From NCBI GenBank assembly GCA_964421565.1, contig CAYQXJ010000017.1:12226-76225 (forward strand): 64,000 bases of DNA, written 5' to 3'. The notes beneath the pieces were generated by a model, which worked only from the letters and a program-made list of their open reading frames with translations, searched no databases and was not told the origin of the DNA. Shown piece after piece: positions 35,431 to 43,096 of this stretch. A program made the translations under genes and the position numbers. Position 1 is the first letter of the stretch, and each line of letters starts with the position of its first letter. This DNA is from CAYQXJ01 sp964421565 (GTDB taxonomy: Bacteria; Planctomycetota; Brocadiia; SM23-32).

Positions 35431-36270
35431 CTACTGGGACTGCAGCTCCACCACCACCCGGAGGCCGCAGCCGTGGAAGTCATTGTGGCCCTTCAATCGA
35501 GAGAATCGGCGCGCCGAACGCAATCCCGCCCAACCGCCGCCCCACGCCCCCCCGCGCAGGGCGCCGCGGCCCGGGCCGGAGCACCACTCCCAAACGTTGC
35601 CGCTCATGTCGAACAGCCCCCAGGCGTTCGGCAGCTTCCGCCCGACGGGCTGAGTGCGCATGCCGCTGTTGTCCTTGTGCCAGGCACAGTCGTCCCGGGG
35701 CCTCGACCCCCAATAGTACGGCGTGTTCGCGCCAGCGCGACATGCGTACTCCCATTCCACCTCCGTCGGCAGCCTGCACGTGACCCCCAGTTCCTCTGAG
35801 AAACGCCGACAGAACTCGGTCGCATCGCCCCGACTCACGCCCTCCTTCGGGTGGTCCGGTGCGACGACGCCCTCATCCGGCACATCCTCCGCCATCAACG
35901 CGTAGTACTGCGCCTGTGTGACTTCGCAGGCCCCAAGGAGAAACGGCTCTTCCACCACCGCCTCATGCTGATCTGGCTCGTCAGGATGACGGCCCTTCTC
36001 CCTTTGCGGGCTGCTCATCAGGAACCTTCCCGGCTCGATGAGAACGAACTCCATGGGCACCTGACCATCCAACGGAGTCGGGTCCAGGGGACAGGCGTAG
36101 TAGGTGAGATCGACTTCGCGGTCGCCCTCGGGCGTGGCGACTGTCAACCGCCGGCGGTGTTCCGTCCAGCCGTCCGGCAGCCGGGCCTTCTCCTGCATCC
36201 GGGCATCGCTCGCCAGCAGGCACACGGCGCAGGCGCTCAGTGCTATCGTGCGTAACCATCGGCATCGCAT
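35431..36270 (-). CDS. secreted FGE-sulfatase (SUMF1-like) domain protein A
   Basis: 279 residues, ATG 36270, signal peptide in residues 1-26 (LRTIALSACAVCLLAS). Residues 70-279 are a formylglycine-generating-enzyme-type domain: MEFVLIEPGRFLMSS, CEVTQAQYYALM, CRLPTEVEWEYACRAG, WGLFDMSGNVWEW and an end GCGLRVVVEL. The catalytic FGE cysteine pair found in sulfatase-activating members is not seen; the final motif is GCGLR, not GFRC. Likely a non-catalytic or differently acting member. It lies 16 bases after protein B. Confidence 0.8.
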   Translation of the reverse strand: MRCRWLRTIALSACAVCLLASDARMQEKARLPDGWTEHRRRLTVATPEGDREVDLTYYACPLDPTPLDGQVPMEFVLIEPGRFLMSSPQREKGRHPDEPDQHEAVVEEPFLLGACEVTQAQYYALMAEDVPDEGVVAPDHPKEGVSRGDATEFCRRFSEELGVTCRLPTEVEWEYACRAGANTPYYWGSRPRDDCAWHKDNSGMRTQPVGRKLPNAWGLFDMSGNVWEWCSGPGRGALRGGAWGGGWAGLRSARRFSRLKGHNDFHGCGLRVVVELQSQ

Positions 36271-36286
36271 CGCGAGCTGTCTCCCA

Positions 36287-37114
36287 TCATTCTACTTCCA
36301 CCAGAAGGCGCAGGCCGCAGCCATTGTAGCTGCGGAACATGTCGGGATAGCTCAGGCGCGTGTGGGAGGCGAGGCTCCAGTCGTACTCGTCCTTCGGGCC
36401 GCCGCAGAGCACGTATCCCTCCGCGAGGCTACCGTCCGCTTCGGGATCGGGCTCGGTTGTCGCCCACTCCTGCACGTTCCCGGCCATGTCGTAGAGGCCG
36501 TACCCGTTCGGCAGCTTCTGGGCCGGCAGTTGAGCCATGAAGCCTCGTTTCGGCCCCCACCAGCAGCAGTCGTCGCGCACGCTTTCGCCCCAGTAGTATC
36601 GCGTTGTCGTGCCCGCGCGGCAGGCAAACTCCCACTCGTCTGCCGCCGGCAGACGAAAGGTCAGCCCCGTGCGCTTCGACAGCTGACGGCAGAACTGCTC
36701 GGCCAGTGCCGGCGAGACCTTGTCCACGGGCAGGTCGAGGTCCCGCATATGCGAGGGGTTCTTGCCCGTTACGGCCTTGTACTGGGCCTGTGTCACCTCC
36801 GTGGCGCTGATGAAGAAGGGCTTCTCCACGCGGAGCACGCGATGGTTTTCTGTGCCCTTCTCACCCAGTTCCAGTTCGCCGGCTGGTATCAGCACAAACT
36901 CCATCGGGCAGCGGTTCGGGCCGGGAAGGCGCAGGGGGCAGCGGTAGTAGGATATTCCTCGTTCCTGGTCCCCCTGCGGCAGGGCAACAACGACGGAGCG
37001 GGTTAGCCGGGTCCATCGAGGCGGTGTCTTCGTCTGACCCGCCTGGATTATGCCCCGCGCGCCGAACGTCAGGGCAAGCGCCGCGAGGGCCGTGCAGGTT
37101 ATGAAGCGTTTCAT
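36287..37114 (-). CDS. secreted FGE-sulfatase (SUMF1-like) domain protein B
   Basis: 275 residues, ATG 37114 after GAGGAGAG. N-terminal signal peptide (CTALAALALTFGARG). FGE-type domain: MEFVLIPAGELELGEKG, TEVTQAQYKAVTGKNP, FRLPAADEWEFACRAG, YGLYDMAGNVQEW, ending YNGCGLRLLVEVE. It shares order and roughly the same length with its neighbour, so the pair arose by tandem duplication. No canonical catalytic cysteine pair is visible. It is 92 bases after the hydrolase gene. Confidence 0.8.
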   Translation of the reverse strand: MKRFITCTALAALALTFGARGIIQAGQTKTPPRWTRLTRSVVVALPQGDQERGISYYRCPLRLPGPNRCPMEFVLIPAGELELGEKGTENHRVLRVEKPFFISATEVTQAQYKAVTGKNPSHMRDLDLPVDKVSPALAEQFCRQLSKRTGLTFRLPAADEWEFACRAGTTTRYYWGESVRDDCCWWGPKRGFMAQLPAQKLPNGYGLYDMAGNVQEWATTEPDPEADGSLAEGYVLCGGPKDEYDWSLASHTRLSYPDMFRSYNGCGLRLLVEVE

Positions 37115-37206
37115 CTTGCTCTCTCCTCATGTCTTCGCATGATCCGAACCGGTAGAGGGGCGGGGGTGACAGCGTCCCCGCCGCCTCCCGGTGCATCCGC
37201 CGGACT

Positions 37207-39036
37207 CTACTGCTCCGGCACGTAGTCCTGGCTGGTGCCCGGTTCAATGACCGGCAGCACCAGGCGAGAAGGATGGTCGCTGGAGACGTGGACCGTATTG
37301 CGCGCGACCTGCGCCTCGTCGTAGGACGCGATGGCCTCCCAGGTGTTGGGATGCGTCTGGAACCGCGGCGAATGGCTGCTGTTGACGTGCACGCGGATCT
37401 TATGTCCTTTGTCGAACACGTAAGCGGTCGATATCCATGGTATCGTCAGCCTATAGGCGCGCCCCGGCTCGAGCTTCTGCGGATCGTCGAGCCCGCCATG
37501 GAACCGTGCCAACTGCGCGCCTTCCAGCAGGATGGCCTCAAAGCCGTCCGGGTACACATCCACCAGCGTGGCGGTGAACATAGTGTCCGGCGCATCGCTG
37601 CTGACGAACAGCTCCAGCGAGGGCCGGCCGGTGATCTCCACCGCCTCGTCCAGAACATCCGTTTCGAAACGCAGGATATCGTCGCGGTCGGCCAGGGGGC
37701 GCTGGTCGAGCATGCCGCCGCCCAGGCAACTGATGGCCGGCACGGGGTCGCGCGGGTCATAGACGTACGTCAAAGCAGCGCGTGGCGCGGCGGGTTCATC
37801 TTCCTGCAGCCCGCCATCTTCTGTCAGATAGAGGGCGGCAGGAGTGTGGGGGATCGGCCACACGTCTGTTACTTTCCAAACGTTGCCCGGGGCTTCGGGG
37901 TCGGTGCAATCACCCATGAGGAAGTAGATCATCTTTGATTCGACCTCGGCGGGGTCAACTTCGCCGGTAAGCCAGGCAAAGCCGGGCATCTTCCGCCAGA
38001 AGATGTCACAGTCGCTGTAAGTCGGAGGTCTGCGCGACTCAGGGCTCACGGGGCCGTGGCCACCGGAACCCATGATCAGCAACGCCTTGCCGGTGTGCCT
38101 CATGGCAACCCATTCGTCGATGGCGCCCTGCGTGAACAGGTCGAACCAGCCGGTCTTGTCCTCCATAGGTATATCCAGCTCGTGCGCGACTTCATCGAAC
38201 GGGCTGCGGGAGGATTCCGCGAGCGGTTCGGGCGGGCTCCAGCCCTCGCCGCGACCCCGCCACCTGCGCCCCAGCAGCGGGTCGCGCGTAATGGCCGTGA
38301 TCGACGTGATGCACGCGCGAAGGTGGGGCGGGTTGGCCACCAGCGTGTTTTTCGAGGTCATGCCGGCCTCCGAGTAGCCTGTCACCGCGACGTTGCCGTC
38401 GCACCAGGGCTGAGCGGCGATCCACTCCACCGTGTCGTAGCCGTCGTCCCGGTAATCCCGTCGCCCGTCCTCGCGCCAGTTCCAGCCCGGCGGGTAGGGG
38501 TCCTGGCCTACGAAAGCGAAGGTGCCCTCGGCCAGTATGGGGTCGCCAAAGTCGAGTGCGCTGTCGATGCGGCCGCGGTTAGTGCGGGTAAGCACGGCTG
38601 GCCACGGCCCGCGTCCCTCGGGCAGAAAGACCTCCGTCGGCAACTTCGCGCCGTCCCGCATAGGCACCATAGCCGTGTAATGGCTTACGCCCGCTGGCAG
38701 GTTGTCCAGCTCGTGACCCTGGGGCGGAAAGGGGAAGACCTGCTGCATATGCCAGATGCTGGCCTCCGACTCCCGCAGTACACCGTTGCCGTCCATGTCC
38801 GCCTCGGGGAACTGCACCAGCATCTTGCGCAGCCAGCCGCTTGTCTCAGACGTTTCCTCTCCCTCCACAGGGGCAGGGCTTTCGAGCATGCGCTGCGCAC
38901 GCATGACGTCCTCGCGGACAAAGAATACCTGAGCGAGGGAACTCCTCGCCCCCCATGCCAGAGCGAGCAGGGCGCATAGGAGCGCCGTTCGCCTGGCCAG
39001 CCGTCGCCACATTGACTGCTTGCGTTCTCCACTCAT
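37207..39036 (-). CDS. secreted CocE/NonD (X-Pro dipeptidyl-peptidase S15-type) hydrolase
   Basis: 609 residues from ATG 39036, which follows GGAG and lies downstream of the mapped promoter; the frame open to 39123 cannot be used from it. Signal peptide (LARRTALLCALLALAWGARS, then LAQ). Residues 75-95 contain an EF-hand/dockerin-like calcium loop (DMDGNGVLRESE). The S15 alpha/beta hydrolase follows: MRDGAKLPTEVFLPE, nucleophile in VTGYSEAGM, LMGSGGHGPV and the C-terminal jelly-roll (PFQTHPN). Family members cleave amides, acyl groups or peptides; substrate unknown. FGE-domain genes A and B follow on the same strand. Confidence 0.85.
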   Translation of the reverse strand: MSGERKQSMWRRLARRTALLCALLALAWGARSSLAQVFFVREDVMRAQRMLESPAPVEGEETSETSGWLRKMLVQFPEADMDGNGVLRESEASIWHMQQVFPFPPQGHELDNLPAGVSHYTAMVPMRDGAKLPTEVFLPEGRGPWPAVLTRTNRGRIDSALDFGDPILAEGTFAFVGQDPYPPGWNWREDGRRDYRDDGYDTVEWIAAQPWCDGNVAVTGYSEAGMTSKNTLVANPPHLRACITSITAITRDPLLGRRWRGRGEGWSPPEPLAESSRSPFDEVAHELDIPMEDKTGWFDLFTQGAIDEWVAMRHTGKALLIMGSGGHGPVSPESRRPPTYSDCDIFWRKMPGFAWLTGEVDPAEVESKMIYFLMGDCTDPEAPGNVWKVTDVWPIPHTPAALYLTEDGGLQEDEPAAPRAALTYVYDPRDPVPAISCLGGGMLDQRPLADRDDILRFETDVLDEAVEITGRPSLELFVSSDAPDTMFTATLVDVYPDGFEAILLEGAQLARFHGGLDDPQKLEPGRAYRLTIPWISTAYVFDKGHKIRVHVNSSHSPRFQTHPNTWEAIASYDEAQVARNTVHVSSDHPSRLVLPVIEPGTSQDYVPEQ

Positions 39037-39104
39037 CTCGCACTCCACGCTACTCTCTGTATCCCCGGGCTCATCACTCCCTGGCGGGCTGGCAGCCAGA
39101 ACGG

Positions 39105-39155
39105 ACTGACTGGTCAGTTCCATTGAACTATACTGTCGCCCGGCGGGTCTGTCAA
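39105..39155 (-). promoter_or_regulatory. promoter with palindromic operator of the CocE gene
   Basis: Minus strand TTGACA (39150-39155), 17 bases, TATAGT (39127-39132). Transcription should start near 39120, inside or next to the palindrome ACTGAC-TG-GTCAGT (39105-39118), 6-base arms. Its form is typical of TetR-family operators, so a repressor is likely; no tetR gene is in the window next to it. Confidence 0.65.
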
Positions 39156-39226
39156 CACTTTTCTGCGGAAAATGCGGGAAATGCTGCGACCTCGGCGCGG
39201 GCGGGTGGCCAGCCCCGCAGGTGCGG

Positions 39227-39255
39227 TTGCCCGGTGGGGGCGGCTGCGGTACACT
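39227..39255 (+). promoter_or_regulatory. promoter of the pseudokinase gene (leaderless)
   Basis: TTGCCC (39227-39232), 17 bases, TACACT (39250-39255). The expected transcription start is 39262, one base before ATG 39263, so the mRNA would have practically no leader. Confidence 0.5.
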
Positions 39256-39262
39256 GGCGTAT

Positions 39263-41434
39263 ATGTCCGCTGCAACCCTCTATTGTTCCCGCTGTGGCCG
39301 AGAGTACGAGCCTCGCCATGCCGCTGCGCAGGCTGAGCTCTGCTGCGCTGCCTGCGGGGCCAGATTGGTTGCCGAACGCCCGGCCGGGGCGGCCGAGCCG
39401 AAGGACCGCTACGCCAGGTCAACTGTCGCCGGCGCCAAAGTGCGCAAGCGGCTCGTCGTCCGCCCCGCCTGTTCCGTATACCGGGCTCGACACAAGCAGC
39501 TCAAACGTGACGTGCGCCTTCAAGTGTATTCTCCGCAGTTCGAGAGAGCCCACCCCGACCACTTGAGGCGGGTGTTCGCCGGTGCGGCCGCCACACAGCA
39601 GGTCCGTGACCTGCACGTTCTCGGTGTCCTTGACCTTGGCCATGTGCCGGAGTGCTACTTCATCATCACGGAGTATCACCCGCGAGACCTGCGCGACGAG
39701 CTCGAACGTGCGGGCAAGCTGTCGCTGCGGCGGGCGCTCAGGCTGACCGAAGACCTGCTGCAGGGGCTATGTGCCTTGGAAGCGAGCGGCAAAGCTCACG
39801 GGGGCATCCGGCCGGAGGGAGTGCTGGTGGCTTACGAGGGTCGGGGTGTGCTCGACCATCTTGGCACGGCCCTGCGGCCCAAGGACCGCGACCGCCTGAC
39901 GGTTACGCCGGGTGGGGAGCTTGCCGGTCCCTCCCTGTACATGGCTCCCGAGTACGACCCGGCCAAAGCCGAGGGAACAGTGCGCGGCGACCTTTATGCC
40001 CTCGGCTGCCTGCTGTGCCGCATGGTGACGGGGGAGCCGCCGTTCGTCGGCCGGACTGCAGACGATATTCGGCGAGCCCACGCCGAGGCACCGAGACTCG
40101 AACTGCCGGCGAAGCACGGTAGGCTGGACGAGTTTATCGGCCGCTTGATGTGCCCGGAGCCTGAGGGCCGGCCTGATGGTGCCCAGGAAGCGCTGGGTGA
40201 GCTGCGGCAGGTCTCGGCCGGGCTCGCCGAATCGGGCCGGGTAGGGCCTCTGCGGAGCTCGCAGGGTGCAGGACGCGCTTGGTTCCAGGCGAAGTGGACG
40301 GCGGCATGGACGGTGATAGCCATAGTGCTGTTGATTGCCACGGTGTTACCCTTCGGCATGGTCTGCCGGACTGCCCGGCGGCGGCGCGCCGCGCAGATGG
40401 CGGCCATCCAGAGGGCGCCCCATCGCGTCGCTGTCCTCGTGCGAGCTCGCGAACCCGATGTGACGCGACCTCTACCCGCGCAGTGGGCCGCGGCCGTCCG
40501 TGGCCTCATGCTCTACCGTCTCGCCTTCTACCCGCGGTTGGAGTCGGCGCCCCCGGGCTACGTAGCCCGATTGGAGGACGACGGGCAAGCCGTGGAGAGC
40601 ATCCGCGACGCGACTTCCGCCGAGCATCTGCTGGTTGCCGCTTACAGGCCGGGCTTCCAGCGCCGCAACTGGACGCTGGTGTTCACCAGCTACCGGGGCG
40701 AGCCCTGGTCGGAGCTCTCCCAGGCGTCCACCGAGTCGGGCGCTGACGAGTTGACCGGTCTGGAGCGGAGCCTGCGGGAGTTGCTGCGGCAGGCCGCGCA
40801 GAGGCTGGACGTGCCTCGCCCTGAGCCACAGACTGAGCCCGTCGTCGGAGCACCGGCGGAAGCCTGGGCGGCGTTCGCAGAGTGCGTCTATGCGGAATGG
40901 GACGACCGCTGGGCAGAGGCACACGAGCACGCGCAGCGGGCGCACGGGGCAGCGCCGCGTGCCGGCCCTTTCGCCGTGCAGGCGGCATGGTCTCGGGCGG
41001 TGCTGAATGCCGCGGAGCACGGCACGCTGGTGCCGTTGCCAGCACTGCCGAAACCTGAGTATCTGCCCCCTGAGTGGGCGGGTATATGCCGCGCACTGGC
41101 AGCCGTCCGTGAGGGCGACGCCGAGGTGTTCAGGGAGCGGCTGGGCGAGCACCTGGCCGCGCAGCCGCGTTCGGCGCGGGGCTATTTCCTGCTGGGGCTA
41201 TGGCGCCTGCATCACGAGGAAGCTCCCCGGGAGGCGCTGCTTGCGTTCCGACAGGCGGCCAGGCTGAACCCCTCCTATATGCCGGGGGCGATGCAATGTG
41301 TGCGTCTGATGGCGGAGCATGCCCCGGAGCAGTTGGACGGTTTTCTGGCCGAATACGCCGAAGTTCAGCCGCAGGAGGAGAAACTGCTGGCGGTTCAGCG
41401 GCTCGCAGCCCGGTTGAGGGCTGGCGGTTCGTGA
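39263..41434 (+). CDS. membrane-anchored Ser/Thr pseudokinase with zinc ribbon and TPR-like tail
   Basis: 723 residues; ATG 39263 fits the promoter. Residues 5-35 are a zinc ribbon (Cys8-x2-Cys11, Cys28-x2-Cys31). A protein-kinase-like domain follows (60-325) with subdomain landmarks YMAPEY and GDLYALGCLLCRMVTGEPPF, but the ATP lysine is Gln87 (VRLQVY), the HRD aspartate is Gly181 (HGGIRPEG) and DFG reads DHLG. The catalytic set is therefore missing. One membrane span (about 348-368) leads to a large extracytoplasmic or cytosolic C-terminal region with TPR-like repeats (AWAAFAECVYAEWD; GYFLLGLWRLHHEEAPREAL). Probably a signalling scaffold. Confidence 0.8.
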   Translation: MSAATLYCSRCGREYEPRHAAAQAELCCAACGARLVAERPAGAAEPKDRYARSTVAGAKVRKRLVVRPACSVYRARHKQLKRDVRLQVYSPQFERAHPDHLRRVFAGAAATQQVRDLHVLGVLDLGHVPECYFIITEYHPRDLRDELERAGKLSLRRALRLTEDLLQGLCALEASGKAHGGIRPEGVLVAYEGRGVLDHLGTALRPKDRDRLTVTPGGELAGPSLYMAPEYDPAKAEGTVRGDLYALGCLLCRMVTGEPPFVGRTADDIRRAHAEAPRLELPAKHGRLDEFIGRLMCPEPEGRPDGAQEALGELRQVSAGLAESGRVGPLRSSQGAGRAWFQAKWTAAWTVIAIVLLIATVLPFGMVCRTARRRRAAQMAAIQRAPHRVAVLVRAREPDVTRPLPAQWAAAVRGLMLYRLAFYPRLESAPPGYVARLEDDGQAVESIRDATSAEHLLVAAYRPGFQRRNWTLVFTSYRGEPWSELSQASTESGADELTGLERSLRELLRQAAQRLDVPRPEPQTEPVVGAPAEAWAAFAECVYAEWDDRWAEAHEHAQRAHGAAPRAGPFAVQAAWSRAVLNAAEHGTLVPLPALPKPEYLPPEWAGICRALAAVREGDAEVFRERLGEHLAAQPRSARGYFLLGLWRLHHEEAPREALLAFRQAARLNPSYMPGAMQCVRLMAEHAPEQLDGFLAEYAEVQPQEEKLLAVQRLAARLRAGGS

Positions 41435-41451
41435 TGGTTGCCGGCGGGGTG

Positions 41452-41745
41452 TCAGTACTCTATCACGTCGCTGAGGCGTGATATGCTCACCACGTCGCGT
41501 CTCAACACGAAGACCTCCCTGCGGTTGGCACGGATACCGTTCTTCTTCGTCTCCAGCAGGTAGAGCTCGGAAGTCGTCTGTGAATCGCCGCAGAAGTGGA
41601 CATCGGCGTTCTGCAGGACGAGGCATTCGGTCCCCATGCGGCAGAGCGTGCCGATGTAGAGGTGGGGGTCCTTTACGTCGAGGACAACCTCTTCCCCGAT
41701 GAGGGCAGAGAACTCGTCTTGCTGTTTGATGATTCTCTCAGGCAT
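41452..41745 (-). CDS. small conserved Sm-like/planctomycete-type protein
   Basis: 97 residues, ATG 41745 after GAGAGG. EVVLDVKDPHLYIGTLCRMG and the LVLQNADVHF segment look like the first strands of an Sm/SH3-like barrel, and ELYLLETKKNGIRANRREVF with ISRLSDVIEY at the end is a pattern I have seen in small planctomycete proteins. Function unknown. It converges 17 bases from the pseudokinase end. Confidence 0.6.
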   Translation of the reverse strand: MPERIIKQQDEFSALIGEEVVLDVKDPHLYIGTLCRMGTECLVLQNADVHFCGDSQTTSELYLLETKKNGIRANRREVFVLRRDVVSISRLSDVIEY

Positions 41746-41801
41746 TCAGGCCTCTCGGCGTCGTATGCATAGTCCATTTGAGCGGGATGGTGTGCGGCGT
41801 C

Positions 41802-42974
41802 TCAAGGGCTTCGGACCCGGGGAGGGCGCACGTAGCGGTTGCCGTTGGCCTTGCGAACGAGTCCGCGTATCTCCAGCGTGAGCAGTGTGCTGGAAACCAC
41901 GGAAGCGGGCAGGCCCGTGCGCTGCACCACTTCATCCACGTGCAGGGGCTCGTTGAGCAGGCTGTAGATGCCCTTCTCCCGTTCGTTGAGCGCCATCACC
42001 CGGGGGTCCGATACGTGGGGCGGCTGGCCCTGCGGGCACGATGCTTCGGGCAGTTCGAACGGCTGGCTGGTGGGTCCGAGGCCGTCCACCACGTCCCGCG
42101 CGCTTTCGACCAGCACGGCGCCGTCACGGATCAGGGCGTGGCAGCCGCGGCTGGTCGGTCGGTCGACCGGGCCGGGAACGGCGAAGACGGCCTTGCCCTG
42201 TTCGCCGCCGAGGCGGGCGGTGATCAGGCTGCCGCTTCGTTTCGCCGCTTCCACCACCACGACACCGAGCGAGAGGCCGCTGACCAGTCGGTTCCGCGGT
42301 GGGAAGTTGGCGGCCCTGGGCGGCGTTGACATGGGCAACTCGCTTAGCAGCGCGCCGGCCTCCAGGATCTGCGCCGCGAGCTCGCGGGCATCGCGATTGA
42401 GCCGGTGGCCAAGCCCACAGCCAAGCACGGCCAATGTCCGGCCACGTCCGCGCAAGGCGCCGCGGTGCGCGGCAGCGTCGATGCCGTCCGCCAGCCCGCT
42501 CACCACGGTGAACCCCATGGCCGCCAGGTCGCAGGCGAAGCGCCCGGCCTGCTCTCGCCCGTACATCGAGCAGCGCCTGGAGCCGACGACTGCAACAGCA
42601 AGTGCGTCCTCCGGCTCATACAGCCCTTTGATGCGCAGCAGTACGGGTGACGAGGCGTCCAGGTGTTTGAGCGGCGGCGGATAGTCCGGAGAGAAATGGG
42701 GCACCAGCCGCACGCGGTGGCGTTCCATCAGGTCGAGCTCGCGTTCCACGGCGCCCTCGTCCGGCCCGTTGACAATGGCTTCCGCCGTGGCGGTGCCGAT
42801 GCCGGGAACCTCCGTCAAGCCCTTCCGGGTGGCTCCAAGGGCCGTCATCGCCGACCCGAAGCACTCCAATAGTGCCCAAATGGTGCCGTTACTGACGCCC
42901 GAACACAGCGACAGCCGCAGCAGCGCCAGCGCCTCTTCGCGGCTGTCGATCGGTCCCTGGGGTGTTTTCCTCAC
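41802..42974 (-). CDS. dprA: DNA-processing protein A
   Basis: 390 residues from GTG 42974. DprA loads RecA on incoming single-stranded DNA during natural transformation. The N-terminal SAM/helix-hairpin-helix part contains GTATAEAIV; the Rossmann core shows AVAVVGSRRCSMYGREQA, VSGLADGIDAAAHRGAL, TLAVLGCGLG, FPPRNRLVSGLSLGVVVVEA and SGSLITA; a winged-helix DML1-like tail follows (DPRVMALNEREKGIYSLL). Upstream codons to 43109 are not similar to the family. The promoter abuts the GTG, so it is probably leaderless. The addB-like gene diverges. Confidence 0.92.
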   Translation of the reverse strand: MRKTPQGPIDSREEALALLRLSLCSGVSNGTIWALLECFGSAMTALGATRKGLTEVPGIGTATAEAIVNGPDEGAVERELDLMERHRVRLVPHFSPDYPPPLKHLDASSPVLLRIKGLYEPEDALAVAVVGSRRCSMYGREQAGRFACDLAAMGFTVVSGLADGIDAAAHRGALRGRGRTLAVLGCGLGHRLNRDARELAAQILEAGALLSELPMSTPPRAANFPPRNRLVSGLSLGVVVVEAAKRSGSLITARLGGEQGKAVFAVPGPVDRPTSRGCHALIRDGAVLVESARDVVDGLGPTSQPFELPEASCPQGQPPHVSDPRVMALNEREKGIYSLLNEPLHVDEVVQRTGLPASVVSSTLLTLEIRGLVRKANGNRYVRPPRVRSP

Positions 42975-42980
42975 GCGGGC

Positions 42981-43009
42981 ATTATGTCGGGGCGGATAGC
43001 GTGCTGCAA
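42981..43009 (-). promoter_or_regulatory. dprA promoter (leaderless)
   Basis: Minus strand TTGCAG (43004-43009), 17 bases, CATAAT (42981-42986). The predicted start is 42974-42975, at the GTG itself. Confidence 0.5.
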
Positions 43010-43030
43010 CCGGCGACTTTGCTGCAGTGT

Positions 43031-43060
43031 TTGCGGCGTTGTGGCCGGGGGCCCTATACT
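43031..43060 (+). promoter_or_regulatory. promoter of the addB-like gene
   Basis: TTGCGG (43031-43036), 18 bases, TATACT (43055-43060), about 37 bases before TTG 43097. It is divergent from dprA. Confidence 0.45.
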
Positions 43061-43096
43061 GGTGCGACCTTGGAGGGGCAGAGGCCGGAGGATCCC

